The position numbers were made by a program, and so were the translations under genes. The notes under the pieces were generated by a model. The model had not been told where the DNA came from. It did not search any database and saw nothing but the letters and a program-made list of their open reading frames with translations. A stretch of DNA of 64,000 nucleotides from contig OY727096.1 in assembly GCA_963402885.1 (NCBI GenBank), forward strand, positions 7,821,501 to 7,885,500. Direction: 5' to 3'. The stretch comes from Antedon bifida (Eukaryota > Echinodermata > Crinoidea > Comatulida > Antedonidae). This document shows positions 49,417 through 59,481 of the stretch, piece by piece (position 1 is the stretch's first letter; every line of letters begins with the position of its first letter).

Positions 49417-49787
49417 GAAAATATTTTATCATTCAACATTTTTATTCAATTACCGTTTCTAATTTAACATTATTAAATTTCTCCAATCTAAGGTATACAG
49501 TAATTTTAAAATGTTGTATCAAATACCAAATTTGTAGTCCTATAATTGTATATGTTTTTTTATTAATTCAATATTCTACAATTAATATTTTCTGCTACAA
49601 AATCATCCTCAAAATATAAATCAAGCGCTGGTTACTAGTAATGCAATAGTTGCAATGATTAAAGTTATTTATAGTACGGTTATGTGTTCTATTACAAATA
49701 ATGAAAATAATAATACAGACATCTTGTTTGAAATATTATTATACAAATAATTTTAATTATAAAATAACACGTGGTGAAGACATAATT

Positions 49788-50920
49788 ACGGTGGCCTATA
49801 AGTGTCACGGCAACTTTCAAAAAATATCACGGCAATTTTTTCAAAAAAAGCCACGGCAATTTGAAAAAATCCACGGCAAATTAAAAATAAAACATCACGG
49901 CAAATTAAAAATAAAACATCGCGGCAATTTAACAAAAATACCACGGCAACTTAAAAATGAAACACCACGGCAAATTAGTATTGAAACACCACGGCAAATT
50001 AATAATGAAACACCACGGCAAATTACAGAATGCCACGGCGGAAGTGAATTACCACGGCGGAAGTAAAACCTTTGGAATCTTCGATTTTTTCTGAGGTAAG
50101 TAATTATTTGTGCATTGATGTAAATATTATTAATTATTATTATTATTACTTGTATAGCGCACATTTATATAACATTAATTATAATCAGCGTCGCTTCACA
50201 TCAATTAGTATCGTAAATATTATATTATATTAATATATTTAACTGCAGCAGTTTACGTCTTTATTGCACTCTTCTTCAACTTTCTAGGCCGGGCTAGACC
50301 ATAGGCCTTATTACAAGGTAGGCCTAGGCCCTATAACATTCTACAATGTTTTAATATATTTACAGTATAAATCTGTTTTTTATATAACAAGTTTTTTTAC
50401 AGTAGACCTAGCTACTACTGTAGGCCTAAGGCCTATGCCTTAGGCTAGTAGTAGGCATAGCTAGGCCTAGTGCAATAAACACGTAAATGCTGCAGTTAAA
50501 TAAATTAATATAATAATTATTTATTTACTTCAATGCACAAAATAATTACTTTACCTCAGAAAAAATCGAAGATTCCAAAGGTTTCACTTCCGCCGTGGTA
50601 ACTCACTTCTGCCGTGGCATTCTGTAATTTGCCGTGGTGTTTCATTACTAATTTGCCGTGGTGTTTCAATAATAATTTGCCGTGGTGTTTCATTTTTAAG
50701 TTGCCGTGGTATTTTTGTTAAATTGCCGCGATGTTTTATTTTTAATTTGCCGTGATGTTTTATTTTTAATTTGCCGTGGCTTTTTTCAAATTGCCGTGGC
50801 TTTTTTCAAATTGCCATGGCTTTTTTCAAATTGCCGTGGCTTTTTTCAAATTGCCGTGGCTTTTTTTTAAAGTTGCCGTGATATTTTTTTAAAGTTGCCG
50901 TGACACTTATAGGCTACCGT
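49788..50920. mobile_element. foldback DNA transposon with CACGGCAA arrays and 8-bp target duplication
   Basis: The left end is ACGGTGGCCTATAAGTGTCA and the right end is its complement with one change. The flanks ACATAATT (49780-49787) and ACATAATC (50921-50928) match at 7 of 8 positions. Each arm carries a dozen or more copies of CACGGCAA separated by A/T-rich linkers, all in opposite orientation in the two arms. The symmetry continues almost to the centre, with TTTAACTGCAGCA against TGCTGCAGTTAAA near 50238 and 50490. There is no transposase frame. An 8-bp duplication fits hAT or Zisupton-like mobilisation, which remains inference. Confidence 0.8.
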
Positions 50921-50939
50921 ACATAATCAATTATCTATC

Positions 50940-51290
50940 ATGGAAAATATTTCAAATAAGAAGAAATTATGCTATACCATGTTTTAATGGCATTGCACCT
51001 CTAAGACTATGTAATGAAATAGAAATGGTATTTGACAGACATAGTTATAACACTGAATATGGTTCCCCATAAGCCAAATGTATACATAATGAGGAGCTCG
51101 CTCAAATTCGCTGTTGCTCTACCGCAAAAAATTAAAGAATCTTCAAATTATTTTACTTTCAATCAAATTATAAAAAAACATTGTCTTCGCAAGTTCCTCA
51201 CTATTTTACCATTTTGCTTGAATCCAATTTTATTTTACAATTGTATTTTATTACTATATTTTTAAACATGTTCTGAAAAATTCATTTTAT
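50940..51290 (+). mobile_element. LINE 3'-end fragment
   Basis: Frames here read ...FNGIAPLRLCNEIEMVFDR and then, after a shift, VPHKPNVYIMRSSLKFA and LPQKIKESSNYFTF. These correspond to the C-terminal tail after the RT domain in CR1-like LINEs, where a core with LWNSLP precedes the I-K motif. At least one frameshift is present. It is a dead fragment directly next to the foldback element. Confidence 0.6.
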
Positions 51291-51334
51291 ATTTCCCTCC
51301 ATTTTTTCACTCCTTTTAAAACATTGTAAATATT

Positions 51335-52075
51335 GTCCCTCTTTGTATGATCAAACGTGCTGATGGTAGAATTCATATGCTCAAACTTCTCACTAAATTT
51401 TCATTGCCAAAGCCTGACCTTCTAATGATTTACTTAAGTTACGTTAGACCTTGTGGTAGAATATGCTACACCGGTTTGGCACCCAAACCTTACCGATGAA
51501 CATACCAATGCTATTGAAAGAGTACAAAAACGTGCGTGTCGAATCATCTTAGGTCACAATAATGTCTCATATGAAGCAGCTTGTTCGATTTTAAAATTAC
51601 AACCCCTTAAGGAACGAAGAACCGAATTATGTATTAAGTTTGGTACTTCTTTACTTAATTCTGAATTTAGAATGGTTACCGCCCCTAAGAGAAGAAACCC
51701 ATAAGTACAATTTAAGAAATAGGAAACACCATACGATCCCCAGTGTCAAAACAGAACGATACAAACGTAGCCCCATTCCCTACCTCGTAAATATTTCAAA
51801 TAACTGGGCCTAATGCAATTTACTACAATTCATATTCGCGGGGCAATATTATATTATTCAATATCAGACAGTTCCAAATTTCAGTTTTAATAATTGTTTT
51901 TTTTAATATAATGTATATTTTAAATTGTAATTGTATGTTGTTGATTAATGGAGATGTTAATTTTAATGTTAAATGTTTTTATATTATGTATCCAATTTTT
52001 ATATATTGTCAAGATTGTTGTAATTCAGTTTTTTTTTAACTGCAAGAACAATTAAAATAAATAAACCTTGAATAA
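51335..52075 (+). mobile_element. CR1-like LINE 3' fragment
   Basis: Readable pieces are MLKLLTKFSLPKPDLLMIYL, then VEYATPVWHPNLTDEHTN and IERVQKRACRIILG, then HKYNLRNRKHHTIPS in further frames. This is the thumb/C-terminal tail of a CR1-like reverse transcriptase with at least two frameshifts. An AATAAATAAACC-type 3' end follows at about 52060. It is a different LINE lineage from the one at 28.1-29.5 kb. Confidence 0.7.
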
Positions 52076-52914
52076 TTGTGATTTTAAAGTTTTATTGAAA
52101 GTTTTTTTAATGTCTTTTATGAATGTATTTTATCTATTTATAATTGGATCTACCAATTAGGTCAGATGCTGTTTATTCCGTTTTTTAACATACGCAGCTC
52201 TCGCAAGACTTCATTTAATCCAAAATAATATCAGCACTTGCAAAGTAATAATCCAGCAGAAATAAGGTGTAAATAATAGTTTAAAACTGTAGAGTATAGA
52301 GCAGGAGCTGGTAAGGGAAAATAATGGCTGCTATGCACTTGCATAGACAGGCTACATGTACACCCTTGCACAGGCAAACAACAACTGAACAGAACAAAAG
52401 AAAATCAGGACAAAAGAAAACAAAGGAGAAACAGCACACTGTGCACACTTGGCAAATAGTATGTAAATGAGAATGCAAATAAGAAAGTAACAGAATAAAT
52501 GAATATTCATAGGGCAGAAACTTCTAGAAAAACAGAAACTAATGTAATATAAAATAAATACATGAACTCTGCAGTAACAATCTATTGCTAAAAAAACAGG
52601 ACCATTAAACAGGTGAAATACCTGATTTTTATCCTGTCTAAATAAAATAAATAATATACCTTTTAATTCATACTGTACAACTAAAGGACATATTAATTAG
52701 ATGATTGTCATTTGCAGGTTATATACAAATAGTTAAACGTTTGTTATCAATGAATAAAAACAATATCGACAAAGTTATTTTGTACTTTTTTTCTCTAAAA
52801 ATTAATGAAATGTCTTTTATAAAACTGTTTTCTGTAAGTATTGTTTGTTTTATCATTCAAAGTATTAGATTCTTCAAAATAGAGTAGATTGTGAATGTAT
52901 AGAAGATTGTTCTG
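52076..52914. other. intergenic, no gene seen
   Basis: No supported gene. From about 52660 the sequence (TTTAATTCATACTGTACAAC...GATTGTCATTTGCAGG) resumes the family's intergenic unit seen near 58320 and 62930, which was interrupted at about 49760. Confidence 0.5.
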
Positions 52915-53147
52915 TTTATTGTATGTAACACTCTTCTATGATTGCTTCATCAATAACTTCAAGCACTTCGGATACTTTAAATAGTGATATCGTAGTTTCA
53001 TAAAACGTATGCTTTCTTGATTTAAAATTAAAATAGTTTAACACCTCGAAATCCTTCCAAAGTTCTCACCAGTTTGATTGACTGAACATGAGTTAAGTGG
53101 CTTTTAGCGTTCATTAATGTAAAGTAAGTTGCGAATAGGTTCTGAAA
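52915..53147 (-). pseudogene. relic of a family exon 2 (cysteine module only)
   Basis: On the minus strand a TTTCTTTCAG acceptor is followed by sequence alignable with family exon 2. The codons for CSVNQT are out of frame after an indel, VRTLEGF then appears, the second Cys codon is changed (FRG for YRC), and a stop follows KLF. Beyond it, degenerate counterparts of the LDVSNKIIIP linker are recognisable to about 52915. A degraded first exon may lie near 53895-53935 (ATTG before GTAGGT, ATG lost). No stalk or LamG domain remains. Confidence 0.65.
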
Positions 53148-55679
53148 GAAAAGAAAGGTTTAACGGACGGACTTTACAAACCCAAAACATTGTATCAATG
53201 TCTTTCTTTTTTTTTTGTAAATGCTTTTCGCAATATGTACTAATATTGAGAGAATAATTAGAGGCTACCATGGCTTTCTTTTAATTGTTTATTCATAAAA
53301 GTTTTTCTGGCTTCCCACGCCCTGATATATATTAAGGTTTAGAACCTTTTCCACCCTCTTGAAAAATATTAAGTTTACAAACAAGTTTTAGTTTATAGAC
53401 AAAATAGCTGTAGTTGTGTAGGTGACTAAAGGATTAAAATAGTCTACATGCAAACATTTAAGACCAACTACAACTATCTGAATGACAGGAAATCATAAAA
53501 TATGAAATACGTACAATTGTTGTATGGGACTCGTCATCATTTACAGTATCCTTAGCGACACACCAATTCAAGAGAGAATGTTTCCATGAAATAAACATGG
53601 AGTAATGCATGTAAACTGGAGACGCCTCTATTAATGTAACAGTTAATTAGGTTCAGAAAGTGTTCCTTACTTAGGTTTATACTGTATTTTATTTCTTAAA
53701 TAGGCAAGTGATAATGTTGGTTAAAATCCATATCACATGCATATTGTTTTGTCTTTTTTTTTCAATAGTTTATAATCATTATGTCGCATTGTTAGTTATT
53801 GGTAGTTACTGTAGGAAAAGCCTATTGTTACTTCATGTGTCCATCATAATGCCCGAACTCCCCTTTCTAGATAATACCTACCAAGTACCTACCAATACTA
53901 TTACAGCGTGAATGTACTTCCCCTTCTTTTTAAATGTCGAAATCTTGAAATTAAAAAGATGCTTGCATGTGATGTGAAGAAACGGTAGTCGATCCCATTT
54001 ACATTAACCAAATTTCCGAAATCACTTTTAATTAGCTGGCTCTCTATATACTGTATCATAGATTTCATTGCAATAAAACAGATTCTTCATTACCAAGTTT
54101 CAAATATACATCGTTGAAAAAATTGAAAATGAACAGAGAATTTGAACAACAATGATAAAGTAAGAAAAGCCCAGTCCTATCGGTTAATGTTTTTTCATAA
54201 TTTTATTGACTCTTTTGATTCTCCATTTGATAATTGAGAAAACAAGCAATAATAATCAATACAATAATATGAACAAGTTTGACATTAATAAGTGAACTTT
54301 ATTTCAGGTATTTACAGTAATATTACAGGTATTTAGAAACCTTCATAAAAGTCATGACCAAAATCAGCAAAGTAATAAACAATTAATGCTAGAAAACCTT
54401 TTGACATACTACTGTCCTTAACATTTTGTTTATAAAATCTTTTCATATTATGTTTACTTTCGAAATAGAGATTATACTAGTACCTAATATTTTTATTTCA
54501 TAGATTTGCTCCAAATTGTTTTTGTGTTTAACATTGTTAATATTCTTAAACAAAGCCGTTTTGATTTGGATAAAGTATGTTATGTTTATTAGGAAGATTG
54601 TTCTTGAATTTAGAGACTGTAGCGACATCTATATATATATATATATAAATCCAAAAGCAAACAACTGAAAAAATGACAATGCTGTGGGTATCAGTGGCTG
54701 GATCTCAATGGAGATACAAAAAAAAGCGAAAAGCTAAATCAAAACGATAAAGTAAAACAGCCAGAAAAGTTAGCAGAGCTTTCGGGCACCACTAGCCCTT
54801 CATCAATGCAAGGCATCTATATATATATATATATAATTAAATATATTCATAAAGCATTAGAATATATTGTGGGGAATAGTATATAAAATTACATCGGGAG
54901 AACTGATGATAAGACCTTTTGTTTGAAATCGAGTGAAACTCCGATAGCCGTGTTGTTGAGTTAGCTAACTAACTGTGAGCTATCTGTGTCCCGTTAGGAC
55001 CCTGAGATACTTCTGCCCATGTTGCAAGCCGTCTAAAACGTCTTCCTTCTTAGGCAGAAAACGGCCCACTGTGTCGCGGAAGTTAATTTCAAAATATACA
55101 TTTATACACATATTGTATTATATTTACACTATATATAATATTATACTATTTGTAGTAGAATTCATCGGACTGTTTACAATTTACCAAGCATTTGTTATGT
55201 TACCACTATATATTAGAGGATTTTATTTGATTATAAATGTACCCATTGTTATCAAAACTAACAAATTAAACGTATCCATCGAATAAGCACCTCCTTTAAA
55301 TGAAGTCGACCTTCCCACCTCCGCCCTATAAGGGCCCTACCAAACGATAAACACTATACCTTAAAATGTTATTAATCGTCTAAGACACTCAGTGAAACAG
55401 AGTAGGTTTAGTTTTACGAATATTAAGCATTTCAATAATGGTAATCGACCGGAAACGTCCAAGCCAGAACGCCCTTCTAAAACCTTTTTACCAGAGTCAT
55501 TATCATTCCGAGAACCATCGTCTACAATTCCTAGAGGGGAAGCAAGCTTACCATCTAGTATATGTAATGCCAGTAATTAAATTCGACATATTCAACGATT
55601 GGCCTACATGTAGGTCGACATTACTAGTAACAGGCTTCTTTCTTTTGGTGTATTTAATATTTTTATTCCTGTCGATATA
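53148..55679. other. intergenic, diverged copy of the array's spacer, no gene seen
   Basis: Parts align with the spacers at 56.9-59.4 and 61.5-64.0 kb: GTGTAGGTGACTAAAGG near 53418, and the half-hairpin GATTCTCCATTTGATAATTG near 54216. A TA-flanked repeat lies at 54631-54832. No supported gene. Confidence 0.55.
54631..54832. repeat. repeat bracketed by TA microsatellites
   Basis: CATCTATATATATATATATA occurs on both sides (about 54628 and 54808) of about 160 bp ending GAGCTTTCGGGCACCACTAG and CCCTTCATCAATGCAAGG. The direct flanking repeats suggest a microsatellite-associated mobile sequence. Confidence 0.5.
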
Positions 55680-55800
55680 GAAGATTTGAAAAATATTGAA
55701 TATGAACTGTACAATTCATCTATCCGTACAAGAAAAGCATTTTAGATATAAACAATCATCACTTTGTTGACCTACTATCCAAATTCAAAATTGTTATTGT
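55680..55800 (-). pseudogene. LamG domain 3'-end fragment
   Basis: On the + strand ATATGAACTGTACAATTCAT and CAATCATCACTTTGTTGACC match the reverse complement of codons for ...SDDC...MIDEL(F)IFN in the family, with gaps. It lies just downstream of the intact gene at 55873-57854 and is out of frame. It is a scrap left by duplication or gene conversion. Confidence 0.6.
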
Positions 55801-55872
55801 GTTCTTTCATGGCGTTTTTATTTATTTTTTTTATTTATGTGGGAAAAATTGAATTAAATTCAATAGTTTAGT

Positions 55873-57854
55873 TTATTCAATATTGTCATTCCTGTTGTTA
55901 TATAAATTTCGGATTAGCTCAGTTGGTAAACAACTATTGAAAATAAACAGTTCATCAATCATACCGGTAAACGGACGTAATTTAAAACAATCATCACTTT
56001 TTTTACCTACGAAAACATTCGAATTCGAAATTGGAAAGTTACCAAATTTAACACATTGGTCTTGAATCACGGCGTTTAAGTAAAATAGAAAAACGAAACC
56101 ATCATACGTCAAAACTATATGATGCCATTCATTATTAGTTTTCACTACACAGATACAAGTTATATCATTTGTAAATTTACCCATAATCTTCATAAAACCT
56201 GTACTTTGAACTGAAATTTTTATTTGCAACCGACCTTCGTCACCACACCCATTGTTTATTATAGCTTGAATATCATTACCACCATTGCGCTGAAACCAAA
56301 CACTGACTGAAAATTCAGGTCCAAGTTCAACATTTTCCATTGGAATCATCATTCTCTGGTTTCCAGTGAACACAATTCCAAGGCCGAGAAGTCCATTTCG
56401 ATACTCAATTCCAGAACCGCTAATATTACCGTAGAATTGTCTGTCAATGCCACTGGTCCATGTATCACCTTCAAATGCGAAATGAACCAAAATATCATGA
56501 GATGTGCTATTGCATATTCGATATGGTGTAGTAACTTTACCAACTTCCGTGTTTCCAATGTTATTAGACTGTACATTTACAGTAGAAGATGAATTTATTG
56601 TGGACGAAGAATGTATATTTGATGGTGAATTTATAGTTGGTGGTGAATCTGTAGTAGATTGCAAATTCATGGTTGATGGTGAACTTATAGTGGATGGTAT
56701 TATTATTTTATTACTCACGTCAAGCATTAGAGATACATTTTTAACTGTAGTAATATTGTTAATAGAATGCGTTCTTATAAATGTAAAACATTTATTTTCA
56801 ACTAGCTTGACACACCGATATCCTTCCAATGTTCTCACCGGTGTTTGATTGACTGAACACGAGTTAGCGTGTGCTAAGGTAACGCAAATTACGAGTAATT
56901 CCTGCAAGACAATTAAATAAGCAAGTAAACGGAAGTGATAGTTGCAATATCCATTAGAAAATAATCGAACATAAAATAATGTTAGAGCCTCTTCTCAATT
57001 GTTTCTTCAAGAAAGTGGTACTGTAATTTGCACTCGCGTTTGTTGTTTATGATAATTTGAAAGGCTCACCAAATTCCTCAATTCACAAGTGGTTATGTAG
57101 GTGACAGAATACATGAAAGTATTTAAGACCCCTTTGTTATGATATATCTGAATGGCTTATGGCACTACTACGATTATATAGAAATAATATATTTATTCTC
57201 GGCATACTATACAGTAAGTAAAACCCCATTAGATGCACTCTTACTGTTTTTATGAAAAACCTCTTATTAATTTTTAATTAATTTCATATCTGTCTTTCTT
57301 TTGATCATTTTATCATATCTTATATGGTATCATATGAAATATCATATTCCAGTCTAGGCCTACTCAATTAGTGTTCGTGAGAGTTTCGGTTGATTAGAGG
57401 GCCAGAATTCTTAGCTGACCTGCAGCAGATAGTTTAGACATTGTACATTTTCATTGAATCGGTAAAAACGAGGATTGCGTGTAAAAATTATATTCTTCAT
57501 CAAACTTACTTACAGAAGGTAAATTGTCATTTGTAAAAGTTGCCACTTACATGATGCATGCTTACAAATATTTTATGATACCATTATATTACGTGTTCAA
57601 AAAAGTTTAGATTGTTTGAAATATTAATATTGTTTGATTGATTGGATAATGTTCAAAAGAACAAACCCCATAAAAATGCACAGAGGGTAGTACAATATAG
57701 GGTTTCCATGGATGAGTGTCCTTTATGGAAAGTTTTCTAAACGAGAGAATGGTTCAACTGTATTTATAGTATATATTTTCAATAATGCACATTTACTTAC
57801 CCACATTAATAGAATATGAATTAGTAGACATTTTCGACCACTTCCGCTGCTCAT
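55873..57854 (-). CDS. secreted LamG_3-domain protein with short 6-residue stalk
   Basis: Exon 1 (57801-57854) encodes MSSGSGRKCLLIHILLMW before GTAAGT. Exon 2 (55873-56901) follows TTGTCTTGCAG, phase 0. The predicted protein is about 360 residues. The joined signal peptide has a basic start and a hydrophobic core running into LLVICVTLAHA, with likely cleavage before NSC. The cysteine module is C-S-V-N-Q-T...YRCVKLV...KCFTF (about residues 32-55). A short degenerate stalk of about ten Ser/Thr/Pro/Asn hexads follows, then the LamG_3 domain (FSVSVWFQR, IINNGCG, NEWHHIVLTY, FTGMIDELFIFN). The start was taken as the ATG of exon 1; the position of the 22-codon start used elsewhere is ATT here. The frame is open further upstream, so a longer start cannot be excluded. 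AATAAA overlaps the TAA stop. It is a close duplicate of the next gene. Confidence 0.85.
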
Positions 57855-57934
57855 TTTGTGCAAAATTCTACTATCAGGGAAAAGTGAAATTTCTTCCCTG
57901 CTACTATCTTCAAACTGTATCAACTCCGTTTCAT

Positions 57935-58000
57935 TTATGGCTTGCAAGCTAAGTGAGTCTGTTTCTTGAATTTGGTACACGACACTTATTAAATTGTACA
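57935..58000 (-). promoter_or_regulatory. conserved upstream block, gene at 55873-57854
   Basis: GGCTTGCAAGCTAAGTGAGT and, about 25 bp further upstream of the gene, CACTTATTAAATTGTAC match the blocks at 49361-49416, 33528-33584 and 62540-62602. Position (about 80-145 bp before the start codon) and conservation suggest core promoter and transcription start. Confidence 0.4.
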
Positions 58001-58824
58001 ATATTCTGTGTCCATTGCCGTTTCTAATTAAACATTATCAATTTTCTCCAATCTAAACTATAATTTTGAAACGTTGTATCAAATACCAAATTTGTAGTCC
58101 TATAATTTAATATGTTTTGTTATTAATATAATATTCTACAAATAATGTTTTCTGCTACAAAACCTCAAAACAATATATTTCACTTATTGATGGCGTGTTC
58201 CAATATTTGTAGAAATCGATTTATTAATAGTTTACTTAATAGTTGTTTATAGTACTGTACGTGTTCTATTACAAATAATGAAAATAATAATAGCGAAATA
58301 TTGTTTGAAATATTATTACTTTTAATTCTTACTGTTCAACCAAAGCACAAATAAATTAGATGCTTGTCATTTTCAGGTACTATAATATATAAATAATAAA
58401 TGGGTGCAATGGTACAAATAATGTTATGGATATACCAAATAAAATTTGTTTTATTTATTTTATACACTTCTACTTTAACGAGAGGCTAGGCCATGTTGAC
58501 TTTCTAAAGCGATCAGTCAACAGCCTAGCCTCGTGTCGCGCGGGTTGCTCATTATGTAACAATTATAATTATATAACACCTAAATAAATTCCTGTAATTG
58601 TATTGGGTGATTGTAGGTCACATGACGTGCAATAGTACGCACTATTTTATGATCGTTAAATAGTACTTTTCTAATTTTTTTCGTGCACATCATGGCCATT
58701 ATACGTCATAAAAATCGGTATGTATAATTATATGGTTAAAACACAAAGAAAATCAACACTGACAGAATCCAATCAATGATGTTTGTATAAGTAATAAAAG
58801 CTCAGTCCTATCGATTACGTATTG

Positions 58825-59000
58825 ACTTTAGTTGACTATTTTTATTCTCCGGTTGGTAATTGAGAAAACAACATTGATAAGCAATACAGTAAAACGAATA
58901 CGTTTAGACAAAACGTGTTCATTTTATACTGTAATGCTTATTAATGTTGTTTTCTCAATTACCAACTGGAGAATCAAAAGTCAGCTTTATTGACAGGTAC
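58825..59000. mobile_element. foldback MITE, copy 1
   Basis: GATTCTCC-type words TCTCCGGTTGGTAATTGAGA and TCTCAATTACCAACTGGAGA form arms of about 75 bp, continued by ACAACATTGATAAGCAATAC against its near complement. It is present again at about 63400-63575 through the segmental duplication, and as a one-armed remnant near 54200. Confidence 0.7.
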
Positions 59001-59481
59001 TTTAAGTATATGAGTAAAAATAAATAATATTTATTTCTTATTCTTATTACAATAGTTTAAACAATTCAAAAACTTCATAACGATCAACAGTGATAACACA
59101 ATCAGCAATACACAAAATTTAATATACAATTCTAGAAAACTACCTACTTGACTGTAACATACCACCGTACTTAACCTTATATTAATTGACCTCTTCTTCA
59201 ATTAACCTTTGAAATAAACTCCAAGTTTCTAATATTTTACTTGAAACAATTTGAGAGTATTTTTTACATTATTAATACTATTCCTTTTACGAGTTTTGAT
59301 TTTTGACAGACTATAACACTGTACTATAATAATTATTATAATTAAAACGATTGTTATTGAATTCGGAGATTCAGGCGTCATATACAGCATACATTGATAC
59401 CAGTCATTGAAAGTCGACAATTTGATACATGTAGGCCTAAATTGTTGGTAACATGCTTCTTTCTTTTGTTTATTCAATGTT

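Larger units (their letters stand above)
56902..59480. repeat. segmental duplication, copy 1 (spacer and exon 1)
   Basis: This stretch is highly similar to 61507-64000, offset about 4605 bp. It includes intron, exon 1, promoter block, conserved word, hairpins and the ends of the spacer. The copies differ by scattered substitutions and small indels such as AATAATAGAAC against AATAATCGAAC. Confidence 0.9.

Noticed and set aside
49701-50066. 121-codon frame with repeated PRQ-like words
   Set aside because: It is only the translation of the CACGGCAA repeats of the foldback element.
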